DNA of 6,232 nt from an uncultured Clostridia bacterium (GCA_945487445.1 CALYTU010000087.1:1-6232); one strand, 5' to 3'; counted from the first letter of the stretch, positions 1-6,181 are shown. Made by a program: numbers and translations. The notes: generated by a model from the letters alone, not told the origin.

Positions 1-50
1 CGGATTTCTCACTTCGTTCGAAATGACAGATGGGGCTACTGAATAGATAC
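1..50 (-). repeat. Left arm of a 50-bp inverted repeat (dispersed-repeat type)
   Basis: All 50 bases match the reverse complement of 6182-6231 exactly, and the match stops abruptly at position 51. Read on the minus strand the element lies 15 bases past the stop codon of the P-loop NTPase gene. It contains a small hairpin at 10-25 (CATTTC, loop GAAC, GAAGTG on the minus strand, one G-T pair). Its core resembles the short dispersed repeats with a TGTCATTTCGA...GAGAAATC style core that I recall from many clostridial genomes; that family link is from memory. The left edge may be cut by the window. It has no coding capacity. Confidence 0.9.
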
Positions 51-65
51 CATTTTTTCATTCTT

Positions 66-713
66 TCACAGTTTCATTTTCTCATTCTCAGGATACAGCG
101 GGCGGCCCGTGATGCGCAGGATCTCCCGCACGGCCCGACGGAGCTTGTGCTCGAAATCGCCCGCGTTGTCCACGATGATCCGATTCGGGTGGCTGCTCCA
201 GGCCCGCAGGGTCCGCTCATCCAGCTCCACGGCCTGCTCCGGGGGTTCGGTCCGGGCGTTATTATCCAGTTTGTAGAAGGACTCCGCGCCCTTTGCGCAG
301 GTAACCAGGTGAAGCACCGCGTCATACTTCTCCATCGCCGCCTTGGAGCTCAGACCGAAGCGGGCAAGAACCTGTTCAAGCTCCCCGTCGGTGATGTAGG
401 CTTTGTCGTCCAGCAGGGCGCGGTCATAGACAATCAGCACATTGGGCTCCGGCACCGCCTCCGCGGCACGGAGCGCCAGCCCCTCCTTGTGGAGCTGGTC
501 GGCCACCACATAGTCCTGAAATTCCAGCAAGGTCAGGCAGTTGCCGAAGGGCTGAATGCCGAAGCCTTTGATCAGGTCCGTGGCCGTTTCGGGAACGGTG
601 ATGACACGCCAGCCGTCAACCTGCCCGAATTGCCCGCGAATCCTTTCGATCAGCGTCGTCTTGCCCCCGGCCGGTCCGCCGGTAAGCACGATCCTCACAA
701 TATTCTTTTCCAC
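66..713 (-). CDS. P-loop NTPase of the AAA_28 type, substrate unknown
   Basis: A 215-residue predicted ATP- or GTP-binding protein. A Walker A motif, GGPAGGKT, lies at residues 12-19. A PETAT segment follows near 41-45, then a Walker-B-like hydrophobic strand ending in YDRALLD at about 96-102. A C-terminal NNARTE and SHPN...VDN region (about 151-183) is typical of small nucleotide- or kinase-like AAA_28 proteins. There is no signal peptide or membrane segment, so it is probably cytosolic. The frame stays open to a GTG at 749, but I chose the GTG at 713 because AAAGGCGG sits 8 bases upstream, the usual N-terminus of this fold begins just before the first strand, and the 749 start has no ribosome binding site. 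It is separated by 213 bp from the synthase gene upstream on the same strand, so it may be transcribed alone. The fold is fairly sure; the substrate (nucleotide, nucleoside or a protein partner) cannot be read from the sequence. Confidence 0.85.
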   Translation of the reverse strand: MEKNIVRIVLTGGPAGGKTTLIERIRGQFGQVDGWRVITVPETATDLIKGFGIQPFGNCLTLLEFQDYVVADQLHKEGLALRAAEAVPEPNVLIVYDRALLDDKAYITDGELEQVLARFGLSSKAAMEKYDAVLHLVTCAKGAESFYKLDNNARTEPPEQAVELDERTLRAWSSHPNRIIVDNAGDFEHKLRRAVREILRITGRPLYPENEKMKL

Positions 714-721
714 AGCGCAGA

Positions 722-729
722 CCGCCTTT
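722..729 (-). promoter_or_regulatory. Ribosome binding site that decides the NTPase start
   Basis: On the minus strand AAAGGCGG is followed by 8 bases and then GTG at 713. The alternative GTG at 749 is preceded by a pyrimidine- and AT-mixed stretch with no purine-rich site. This favours the shorter protein. Confidence 0.55.
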
Positions 730-751
730 CTGTTTGTGCGCTTTTTCACGC

Positions 752-760
752 ATTATGTCA
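752..760 (-). promoter_or_regulatory. Possible extended -10 promoter for the NTPase gene
   Basis: The minus strand reads TGACATAAT, an extended -10 pattern (TGn followed by CATAAT, five of six matches to TATAAT). No good -35 box sits 16-18 bp upstream. A transcript from here would begin near 745, downstream of the GTG at 749 but upstream of the ribosome binding site for the GTG at 713, which agrees with the shorter start. The same bases include a TTGACA (756-761), but its partner -10 at the right spacing is poor. Confidence 0.35.
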
Positions 761-803
761 ACTATTGTTTGTTTCGATCCGGAGTTCGATCTTCGTTCGC
801 GGG

Positions 804-892
804 TTTTCCACGGCCTGGGGGAGAACCCCCCGCAAAGCCAGATTTCAACAGGCCTCGGGGGCTGTGGAAATCCCTGTGGAGAATGTGGGAAA
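804..892. other. Cluster of DnaA-box-like nonamers
   Basis: Four nonamers each differ by one base from the DnaA-box consensus TTWTNCACA. TTTTCCACG is on the plus strand at 804-812. On the minus strand are ATTTCCACA (863-871), TTCTCCACA (875-883) and TTTCCCACA (884-892). The three minus-strand sites start 12 and 9 bp apart, and an AT-richer stretch follows at 890-930. A GC-rich hairpin (GGGGG, loop AGAA, CCCCC, 817-830) lies between the first site and the rest. The arrangement recalls the DnaA-binding part of a Firmicutes origin, yet no dnaA or dnaN gene is present. None of the boxes is the perfect TTATCCACA, so binding is uncertain. Confidence 0.35.
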
Positions 893-926
893 CTATTATG
901 CGCCGGAAATATTCAGGAATTTTTTG

Positions 927-1907
927 TCAACCATTTGTCAGCGTACGATAGCTGCCCGGAAAGAACTCGTCAGCGAAATCCACCTGCGCGGCGGCAAACT
1001 CCTTCCCATCCAGATAGGCGAGGCACCCGGCATCTGTTGTAAAGGAGAATTTCAGCTTGTAGGAGTAGAGGGCCTGATATTTGCGGTCAAATCGCCTGTC
1101 CAGCTTCCCGTATTTGCCGTCACCCAGAAGCGGCGTTCCGGCGGCGGCCATCATGGCGCGGATCTGATGGGTCCGGCCGGTAATCAGCTCGCACTCCACC
1201 AAAGACAGGCCATCCCGGCTTTGCAGGGTCCGGTATCGCGTCACGGCGGTTTTGGAGCCCGGCTGCGGCCGCTCGGTCACGTAGACCCGGTTCTGTTTGG
1301 CGTCCTTAAAAATGTAGCCCTCCAGCTTTCCCTCCCGTGGCCGGGGTATGCCGTGGACCACGCAGAGGTATTTCTTCTCCAGCTCCCGGTCCTTCATCTT
1401 CTGGTTCAGGATCCGCAGCGCTTCGGCGGTCTTGGCCGCTATGACGATGCCGCCGGTGTTCCGGTCAATCCGGTTGCACAGAGCCGGGGCAAAGGCATGC
1501 TCCGCCCGGGGCTTCCATTCCCCCTTGGCGTAGAGGTAGGCCTGAATGTGGTCGATCAGGGTCCTGCCATACTCCGCCCCGTCGTGGGGGTGTACGGCCA
1601 TGCCAGGCTTTTTGTCCGCCAGAAGGAGATTCTCGTCCTCATAGACGATGCTCAGATGCGGGGCCGTGACGGTCAGATAGGCGTTTTCGGGCTTCGGGGT
1701 GTCAAAAAACTCATCGTTGATGTAGAGCTGCAGGACGTTTCCCTCACACAGCCGGGTATCCCGTTCGGCTCGCTTTCCGTCCACCTTGATCCGTTTGAGC
1801 CGGATGTACTTCTGGGCCAGGGATGCGGGCAGCAGCGGCACGCTCTTGGAAAGAAACCGATCCAACCTCTGCCCGGCATCGTTTTTTGTAATGGTGATTT
1901 GTTTCAT
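927..1907 (-). CDS. RluA-family RNA pseudouridine synthase
   Basis: A 326-residue enzyme expected to isomerise specific uridines to pseudouridine, most likely in 23S rRNA. An N-terminal S4 RNA-binding domain covers about residues 10-65 (GQRLDRFL, then RIKVDGKRA). The catalytic domain runs from about 85 to 300. It holds the signature NRIDRNTGG with the catalytic Asp at residue 148, a KKYL segment near 178-181, TGRTHQIR at 243-250, and GDGKYG at 262-267. Most RluA proteins have His as the first residue of the HRxDxxT signature; Asn here is a variant I associate with a clostridial subgroup, and the Asp is intact. I start at the ATG at 1907 rather than the in-frame GTG at 1934 because GGAGG lies just upstream and because the family begins at this point. 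A good promoter precedes it. Which uridine it modifies (RluC, RluD or other specificity) cannot be told. Confidence 0.93.
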   Translation of the reverse strand: MKQITITKNDAGQRLDRFLSKSVPLLPASLAQKYIRLKRIKVDGKRAERDTRLCEGNVLQLYINDEFFDTPKPENAYLTVTAPHLSIVYEDENLLLADKKPGMAVHPHDGAEYGRTLIDHIQAYLYAKGEWKPRAEHAFAPALCNRIDRNTGGIVIAAKTAEALRILNQKMKDRELEKKYLCVVHGIPRPREGKLEGYIFKDAKQNRVYVTERPQPGSKTAVTRYRTLQSRDGLSLVECELITGRTHQIRAMMAAAGTPLLGDGKYGKLDRRFDRKYQALYSYKLKFSFTTDAGCLAYLDGKEFAAAQVDFADEFFPGSYRTLTNG

Positions 1908-1911
1908 GCGA

Positions 1912-1918
1912 TCCTCCG
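1912..1918 (-). promoter_or_regulatory. Ribosome binding site that decides the synthase start
   Basis: The minus strand carries ACGGAGGAT immediately before CGC and the ATG at 1907, so GGAGG is at normal spacing. The GTG at 1934 has no comparable site and would add nine residues unlike the family N-terminus. Confidence 0.75.
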
Positions 1919-1957
1919 TCCGGCACCGCCGCACCGTGCATGCCGTGGTTTTCTCTC

Positions 1958-1986
1958 ATCATACCGCATTTTCCCATTTCTGACAA
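1958..1986 (-). promoter_or_regulatory. Sigma-A-type promoter for the pseudouridine synthase
   Basis: On the minus strand the -35 box TTGTCA (1981-1986, five of six) and the -10 box TATGAT (1958-1963, five of six) are separated by exactly 17 bp. Transcription would begin near 1951, giving a leader of about 44 nt. It points away from the yceD promoter, so the region 1908-2083 is a divergent control region. Confidence 0.75.
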
Positions 1987-1991
1987 GTCTC

Positions 1992-2016
1992 AAAATTTTT
2001 CAAAAAAGCCAAAAAA
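1992..2016. promoter_or_regulatory. Phased A-tracts between divergent promoters (possible UP element)
   Basis: An AAAATTTTT run (1992-2000) is followed by two six-base A runs (2002-2007 and 2011-2016), so the tracts repeat at about one helical turn. They lie directly upstream of the -35 box of the yceD promoter and also just upstream of the synthase promoter. Such tracts commonly bend DNA and can contact the RNA polymerase alpha subunit; activity here is inferred. Confidence 0.5.
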
Positions 2017-2020
2017 GTGT

Positions 2021-2049
2021 TTGACAAACGGGCTTCACGTCGTTATAAT
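2021..2049 (+). promoter_or_regulatory. Consensus sigma-A promoter for yceD-rpmF
   Basis: The -35 box TTGACA (2021-2026) and the -10 box TATAAT (2044-2049) both match consensus fully and are 17 bp apart. Transcription would start near 2056, giving a leader of about 28 nt that contains the AGGAGA ribosome binding site (2073-2078) of yceD. The strength fits an operon for an abundant ribosomal protein. Confidence 0.92.
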
Positions 2050-2083
2050 ATTGCGTGCATGACTATGAGATTAGGAGAAACCG

Positions 2084-2587
2084 ATGCTGCTGAACGTATC
2101 TGTATTAAAAGATAACCCCGGCGGCTCGATCCCTTTTGAGGTCGTTCTTGATCTGCATGAGCTTGCATTCGGTGGATGCTGTCCCGCGACCGAGCCCGTA
2201 ACGGCGGTGGGAGAGGTCCGCAACACAGCCGGCGTCTATGTGCTCAGCGGCACAGTGCGCACAACCCTTCACGGGCCCTGCGACCGCTGTGCCCGTGAGG
2301 TAGATCAGCCCGTGGAATATCCCCTTCACGCCATTCTGGTCACGGAGCTGACCAACGACGACGGGGAGGAGGACCCCTGGACCTTCCTTTTGGAAGACGG
2401 CTTTGCGGATCTGGATGACATCGTGACCACCACGTTCGTTTTAAGCATGGACAGCAAGTTCCTTTGCAGGGAGGATTGCAAGGGGCTCTGCTGCCGATGC
2501 GGGAAGGATCTTAATGACGGTCCCTGCGGCTGTCAGCCGGATGCAGACCCGCGCCTGGCTGTGTTGCAACAGCTGTTAAAGAAGTAA
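2084..2587 (+). CDS. yceD: YceD/DUF177 protein with C-terminal zinc-ribbon cysteines
   Basis: A 167-residue cytosolic protein of the YceD (DUF177) family, whose members are linked to normal 23S rRNA accumulation and usually sit just upstream of rpmF, as here. The N-terminal half is a beta-rich region with the family CDRC motif at 66-69 (GPCDRCAREV). An acidic stretch (NDDGEEDPW, 91-99) follows. The C-terminal part has Cys at 128, 132, 136, 137, 139, 148 and 150, followed by DPRLAVLQQLL, the usual family ending. The cysteine spacing suggests a bound zinc, which is inference. The ATG at 2084 has AGGAGA five bases upstream. rpmF begins 41 nt downstream with no terminator between, so the two are cotranscribed. 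The molecular activity of the family is not well defined. Confidence 0.93.
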   Translation: MLLNVSVLKDNPGGSIPFEVVLDLHELAFGGCCPATEPVTAVGEVRNTAGVYVLSGTVRTTLHGPCDRCAREVDQPVEYPLHAILVTELTNDDGEEDPWTFLLEDGFADLDDIVTTTFVLSMDSKFLCREDCKGLCCRCGKDLNDGPCGCQPDADPRLAVLQQLLKK

Positions 2588-2628
2588 CCCATTTGCCTTA
2601 GGGCATTTAAGACCGAGGAGGTGTCACC

Positions 2629-2814
2629 ATGGCTGTTCCGAAGAGAAAAGTTTCCAAAGCAAGACGCGACAAGAGACGCAGCTCCCACTGGAAGCTGTCC
2701 GTTCCCGGCGTGGTCGCTTGCCCCCACTGCGGCGAGCCCCGTCTGCCCCATAGAGCCTGCAAGGCTTGCGGCTATTACAATGGCCGTCAGGTTATCGAAG
2801 TTTCTGCGGAGTAA
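2629..2814 (+). CDS. rpmF: 50S ribosomal protein L32, zinc-binding form
   Basis: A 61-residue, very basic protein of the usual L32 length. The start MAVPKRKVSKARRDKRR is diagnostic of bacterial L32. Two CxxC pairs, Cys31-Cys34 and Cys44-Cys47, form the zinc-ribbon version (some bacteria carry a paralogue without these cysteines). L32 belongs to the large ribosomal subunit. A strong ribosome binding site, GAGGAGGTG (2615-2623), lies five bases before the ATG, as expected for a highly made protein. It is the last gene of the yceD operon and is followed within about 20 bases by an intrinsic terminator. Reliance on zinc is known for such C+ forms; regulation by zinc is not visible here. Confidence 0.98.
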   Translation: MAVPKRKVSKARRDKRRSSHWKLSVPGVVACPHCGEPRLPHRACKACGYYNGRQVIEVSAE

Positions 2815-2835
2815 TTCTATGTGGAATGAAAGTTG

Positions 2836-2872
2836 AGAGGAAGGCGTCAGTTGTCCTTCCTCTTTACTTTTT
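2836..2872 (+). terminator. Intrinsic terminator after rpmF
   Basis: A perfect 9-bp stem, AGAGGAAGG (2836-2844) with CCTTCCTCT (2855-2863), and a 10-base loop is followed by TTACTTTTT. It ends the yceD-rpmF transcript before the separate der promoter begins. Confidence 0.9.
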
Positions 2873-2908
2873 GTTCGGTTTTGTTTACAAATTATTTCCA
2901 AATTATGA

Positions 2909-2937
2909 TTGAAAACAGTGTCCGGTTATGGCATAAT
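2909..2937 (+). promoter_or_regulatory. Sigma-A-type promoter for der-plsY
   Basis: The -35 box TTGAAA (2909-2914, five of six) and the -10 box CATAAT (2932-2937, five of six) are spaced by exactly 17 bp. The expected start near 2944 gives a leader of about 24 nt holding the AAGGGGG ribosome binding site. A weaker overlapping possibility uses TATGAT (2904-2909) with TTGTTT (2881-2886). Confidence 0.75.
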
Positions 2938-2967
2938 AGAGCCAACGCCTGAAGGGGGTACTACGCC

Positions 2968-4293
2968 TTGAAGCACTATGTAGCCATCGTGGGCCGGCCC
3001 AATGTGGGAAAGTCCATGCTTTTCAATAAGCTCACCGGCCAGCGCACGGCCATTGTCGAGGATACGCCCGGCGTTACCCGGGACCGGATCTACGGCAAGT
3101 GCGAGTGGAACGGCCGGACCTTTGAGCTCATCGACACGGGCGGCATCGAGCCCTCCACCAACTCTGAAATGCTCCAGTTCATGCGCCGCCAGGCCGAAAT
3201 CGCCATCGAGACCGCTGATGTGATCATCATGGTCACGGACGTGAAGGTTGGCGTCACCGCCGCCGATCTGGAAGTGGCCGCCATGCTCAAGCGCAGCAAA
3301 AAGCCCGTGGTGGTTGCCGTCAACAAGTGTGATTCCGTCGGGCCGGTGAACCCCGACGTCTATGAGTTTTACGATCTCGGGCTGGGGGACCCCATCGAGA
3401 CCTCCGCCATTCACGGCCACGGCACCGGCGACATCCTCGACTTCTGCACCGACCATCTGCCCGACGACGAGGGAGAGGACGAGCAGGACGATGTGGTGAA
3501 GGTGGCCATTGTCGGGAAACCCAACGTGGGCAAGTCCAGCCTGCTCAATCGGATTTTGGGTGTGGAGCGGGTCATCGTCTCCAATGAAGCCGGCACCACA
3601 CGCGACGCCATCGACAGCTTTTTTGAAAACGAGCATGGCAAGTACCTGTTCATCGACACCGCCGGCATGCGCCGCAAGTCCAAGGTGGACGACGCCATTG
3701 AAAAATACTCCAATATGCGTTCCGTTTCCGCCATCGACCGGGCGGACGTGGTTTTGATCCTGATTGACGCCAATGAGGGTGTCACAGAGCAGGATACCAA
3801 GATCGCGGGCCTGGCCCATGAAGCGGGCAAGGCCTCTATCCTGGTGGTCAACAAGTGGGATACCGTGGACAAGGACACTCACACCATGGACAAGATGACC
3901 GAGGAGGTCCGAAAGGGTCTGAGCTACATGCCCTATGCCCCGGTGCTCTTCATCTCCGCCAAGACGGGCCAAAGGGTGGACAGGCTCTATGAGCTCATCA
4001 ACTATGTCAATGAGCAGTCCGCTCTGCGCGTCACAACGGGCATGCTCAACAGTGTCCTGGCCGACGCCACGGCCCGGGTCCAGCCGCCCACCGACAAGGG
4101 CCGCCGTCTCAAGATTTTCTACGTGACCCAGGCGGGGGTCAAACCGCCGCATTTCGTTTTCTTCTGCAACGATGCCAGACTGTTTCACTTTTCCTATCAG
4201 CGTTATCTCGAAAATCAGATCCGGGCCGTCTTCGGTCTGGAGGGGACTCCGGTGAAAATCACCGTCCGACAAAGGGGGGACAAGGAAGAATGA
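2968..4293 (+). CDS. der: Ribosome-assembly GTPase Der (EngA)
   Basis: A 441-residue double GTPase of normal Der length that acts in late 50S subunit maturation. The first G domain has GRPNVGKS (9-16), DTPGVTRDR (32-40), DTGG (56-59), NKCD (119-122) and a SAIHG G5 loop (146-150). An acidic linker (about 166-175) leads to the second G domain, with GKPNVGKS (183-190), AGTTRD (208-213), DTAG (230-233), NKWD (295-298) and SAK (330-332). The C-terminal KH-like domain covers about 355-435, including the NDARLFHFSYQRYLEN stretch. All GTP-binding motifs are intact in both domains. The start is a TTG at 2968, with AAGGGGG at 2952-2958; it places the first beta strand at residue 4 as in relatives, and no ATG or GTG fits better. 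The stop overlaps the plsY start by 4 bp, so the two are translationally coupled. Confidence 0.97.
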   Translation: MKHYVAIVGRPNVGKSMLFNKLTGQRTAIVEDTPGVTRDRIYGKCEWNGRTFELIDTGGIEPSTNSEMLQFMRRQAEIAIETADVIIMVTDVKVGVTAADLEVAAMLKRSKKPVVVAVNKCDSVGPVNPDVYEFYDLGLGDPIETSAIHGHGTGDILDFCTDHLPDDEGEDEQDDVVKVAIVGKPNVGKSSLLNRILGVERVIVSNEAGTTRDAIDSFFENEHGKYLFIDTAGMRRKSKVDDAIEKYSNMRSVSAIDRADVVLILIDANEGVTEQDTKIAGLAHEAGKASILVVNKWDTVDKDTHTMDKMTEEVRKGLSYMPYAPVLFISAKTGQRVDRLYELINYVNEQSALRVTTGMLNSVLADATARVQPPTDKGRRLKIFYVTQAGVKPPHFVFFCNDARLFHFSYQRYLENQIRAVFGLEGTPVKITVRQRGDKEE

Positions 4294-4940
4294 TCGTTCT
4301 TTGGTTCACTGTCTGCGGGATCATCGGTTATCTGCTCGGCAGCTTTAACGGCGCAATTTTGGTATCCCGTTGGCTCCGCAAGGAAGACATCCGCTCCCGC
4401 GGCAGCGGCAACGCCGGTCTGACCAACTTCTACCGCAATTACGGCGGGGCGGACACCCTGCTGGTAATGGCCATTGACGTTGGCAAGACGGTCCTGGCCT
4501 GCTTCATCGGCAGGTGGATCATGGCAAGCTACGATCCTGTCTGGTTCGACGAGGGCGCCATGCTTTGCGGAGGGTTGTCTGTCATCGGCCATGTGTTCCC
4601 CCTCTATTTTGGGTTCCGGGGCGGTAAGGGCATTCTGACCTGCGATACGCTGGCGGCCTTCATCGACTGGCGGATCATTGCGATTCTGCTGGGCGTCTTC
4701 CTGGTGGTCGTGATCCTGACCCGCTATGTCTCTCTGGGCTCCATCATCGGCTGCCTGATTTATCCCTTCCTGTTCTGGATCCGCTATCCCATCGACAAGA
4801 ACATCACCGACGGCACCATCATGATGACCGTTATGGCTTTTCTCATCGCCGGTTTGGCGCTGGCCATGCACCACGCCAACATCAAGCGGCTCATTCAGGG
4901 CACGGAGAACAAGTTTTCCTTCCATAAAAAGAACAAGTAA
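4290..4940 (+). CDS. plsY: Acyl-phosphate:glycerol-3-phosphate acyltransferase PlsY
   Basis: A 216-residue polytopic membrane protein that moves the acyl group of acyl phosphate to the sn-1 position of glycerol 3-phosphate, making lysophosphatidate. The three family motifs are present in order: GSFNGAILVSR (17-27), RGSGNAGLTNFYR (37-49) and GHVFPLYFGFRGGKG (100-114). The C-terminal HHANIKRLIQGTENKF (194-209) is also typical. Hydrophobic segments lie near 2-24, 54-78, 88-107, 127-165 and 176-194, giving five or more membrane helices. The ATG overlaps the der stop as ATGA, with AAGGAAG just upstream inside der. The next gene, gpsA, supplies its substrate. The partner PlsX, which makes acyl phosphate, is not in this window. 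No key residue appears to be missing. Confidence 0.96.
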   Translation: MIVLWFTVCGIIGYLLGSFNGAILVSRWLRKEDIRSRGSGNAGLTNFYRNYGGADTLLVMAIDVGKTVLACFIGRWIMASYDPVWFDEGAMLCGGLSVIGHVFPLYFGFRGGKGILTCDTLAAFIDWRIIAILLGVFLVVVILTRYVSLGSIIGCLIYPFLFWIRYPIDKNITDGTIMMTVMAFLIAGLALAMHHANIKRLIQGTENKFSFHKKNK

Positions 4941-5068
4941 CTCGGAACATTACAAGCAGATCGGGCTCTCCATGAAATTTTAATCCAGAACCCATGACGG
5001 GCCGGGGCAGGCATGCAACAGTACGCCGGACGGACCGGACTCAAAAAAACAAGAAAGGACCTGCTAAT
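4941..5068. other. Gap between plsY and gpsA with no clear signal
   Basis: These 128 bases hold only the gpsA ribosome binding site that I can support. A short imperfect hairpin around CCGGACGGACCGG (5027-5039) is followed by A residues rather than T, so it is not a terminator on the plus strand. A TTTAAT (4979-4984) has no -35 box at a suitable distance. gpsA is therefore probably read through from plsY, though an undetected promoter is possible. Confidence 0.4.
5054..5059 (+). promoter_or_regulatory. Ribosome binding site that decides the gpsA start
   Basis: AAAGGA lies 9 bases before the ATG at 5069. The frame is open upstream to an ATG at 4994, but that start has no purine-rich site and would add 25 basic, unconserved residues before the Rossmann strand. 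Confidence 0.75.
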
Positions 5069-6067
5069 ATGGAAATCGCAGTTGTCGGCAGCGGCGGCTG
5101 GGGGACTGCCCTCGCGCTGCTGCTGCGGGAAAACAAGCATGAAGTCACCCTGATCTCCTACTCCAAGGAGGAGAGTGACAACCTGATCCAAACGCTGGTC
5201 AATCCCTTCCTTCCGGGCGTCCGGCTGCCGGACGATATTCACTACACCGCCGACCACGCCGCTGTGAAGGAATGCAGCATGGTGGTGGTGGTCCCCCCTT
5301 CCTTTGCGGTGCGGGCCACGATGGAAAAGCTGGCGCCCTACCTTCGTCAGGATGTGATCTTGGTCTCCGCCACGAAGGGTATCGAGTCCGATACCGGCAA
5401 GCGGATGTCCGAGATTATTCGCGAGGCGACGGGGAAACGGCCGGTCGTCCTTTCGGGACCCTCTCACGCTGAGGAGGTCAGCCGCAAGGTGCCGACAGGC
5501 GTTGTGGCCGCCTGCGAGGACCGACTTCTGGCGGAGATCGTCCAGGAGGTCTTCATGAATGACCGCTTCCGGGTCTATACCTCTTCCGATCCTGTGGGCG
5601 TAGAGCTCGGAGCCGCCATGAAGAACGTCATTGCCCTTTGCGCCGGCATCTGCGACGGTCTGGGCTACGGGGACAATACCAAGGCCCTGCTCATGACGCG
5701 AGGCCTTACGGAGGTGGCGCGGCTGGGCATGAAGCTGGGCTCCCGGAACGACACGTTCGCGGGTCTGACCGGCATCGGTGATTTGATCGTCACCTGCACT
5801 TCCATGCATTCCCGAAACCGCCGGGCCGGCATCCTGATCGGAAAAGGAGAGAGCGTGGACCAAGCCATGAAGGAAGTCGGCGCAGTGGTGGAGGGTTATT
5901 ACGCGGCCAAATCCGTGAAGCTCCTGGCCGACCGGATGGGTGTGGACATGCCCATTACCCAGGCAGCCTACGCCGTCCTCTACGACGGCGCTCCCATCGG
6001 CTCCGCCCTGGGCTCCCTGATGACGCGAAAGAAGGGGCAGGAGATCGAGGATGCCGGCTGGGGCTGA
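5069..6067 (+). CDS. gpsA: NAD(P)-dependent glycerol-3-phosphate dehydrogenase GpsA
   Basis: A 332-residue cytosolic enzyme of normal family length that reduces dihydroxyacetone phosphate to sn-glycerol 3-phosphate, the backbone for phospholipids. The N-terminal Rossmann domain begins at once with VVGSGGWGTALA (5-16), the family's dinucleotide-binding loop. Further family motifs are ATKGIE (101-106), SGPSHAEEV (129-137), GAAMKNVIAL (181-190) with the expected catalytic Lys185, and AGLTGIGDL (231-239) with Asp238, followed by SRNRR (248-252). The helical C-terminal domain runs from about 180 to the end. The ATG at 5069 is preferred because of its ribosome binding site and because the cofactor strand starts at residue 3. 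The product feeds PlsY, encoded immediately upstream. No truncation or frameshift is seen. Whether it prefers NADH or NADPH is not decided by the sequence. Confidence 0.97.
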   Translation: MEIAVVGSGGWGTALALLLRENKHEVTLISYSKEESDNLIQTLVNPFLPGVRLPDDIHYTADHAAVKECSMVVVVPPSFAVRATMEKLAPYLRQDVILVSATKGIESDTGKRMSEIIREATGKRPVVLSGPSHAEEVSRKVPTGVVAACEDRLLAEIVQEVFMNDRFRVYTSSDPVGVELGAAMKNVIALCAGICDGLGYGDNTKALLMTRGLTEVARLGMKLGSRNDTFAGLTGIGDLIVTCTSMHSRNRRAGILIGKGESVDQAMKEVGAVVEGYYAAKSVKLLADRMGVDMPITQAAYAVLYDGAPIGSALGSLMTRKKGQEIEDAGWG

Positions 6068-6079
6068 TCCATAGATCAG
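6064..6079 (+). other. Small hairpin overlapping the gpsA stop codon
   Basis: CTGATC (6064-6069) and GATCAG (6074-6079) form a perfect 6-bp stem with a CATA loop; the gpsA TGA is inside the left arm. No T-run follows, so it is not a standard terminator. It could shield the 3' end of the transcript or be chance. I see no clear intrinsic terminator between gpsA and the right repeat. Confidence 0.3.
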
Positions 6080-6181
6080 GCAGGACGAAAAACCGCGGTG
6101 TTTTCCAATTCAGTTTGCGAAAAATTATTCATGTTCGGCATCAGAGAGGGAAACACATTGTCGTCATTTGTTTGGTCAAAC

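Noticed and set aside
784..802. Degenerate third copy of the repeat in the gap
   Set aside because: Only a 9-base string (CTTCGTTCG) is shared with the repeat arms, and the surrounding bases do not align.
30..2024. Very long plus-strand open frame (664 codons) antisense to the NTPase and synthase genes
   Set aside because: It runs straight through two genes with clear family motifs on the opposite strand and their intergenic gap. Its translation has no recognisable domain, and it has no ribosome binding site. Long antisense frames are common in GC-rich DNA.
2594..2605. Hairpin between yceD and rpmF (TGCC, loop TTAG, GGCA)
   Set aside because: Only four base pairs and no T-run; too weak to call an attenuator or L32 control element.
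2926..4272. Minus-strand open frame of 448 codons opposite der
   Set aside because: A shadow of der: His-, Gly- and Asp-rich translation without motifs, fully antisense to a well-supported gene.
4994..5068. N-terminal extension of GpsA from the ATG at 4994
   Set aside because: It adds 25 basic residues not expected in the family, has no ribosome binding site, and the ATG at 5069 has one.
4215..5863. Minus-strand open frames opposite plsY and gpsA (4215-4925 and 4895-5863)
   Set aside because: Both are antisense to genes with full sets of family motifs; the translations show no domain and no start signals.
6086..6107. Possible terminator around AACCGCGGTGTTTT after gpsA
   Set aside because: The palindrome core leaves no proper loop, and the flanking A and T runs pair with mismatches; support is too weak.
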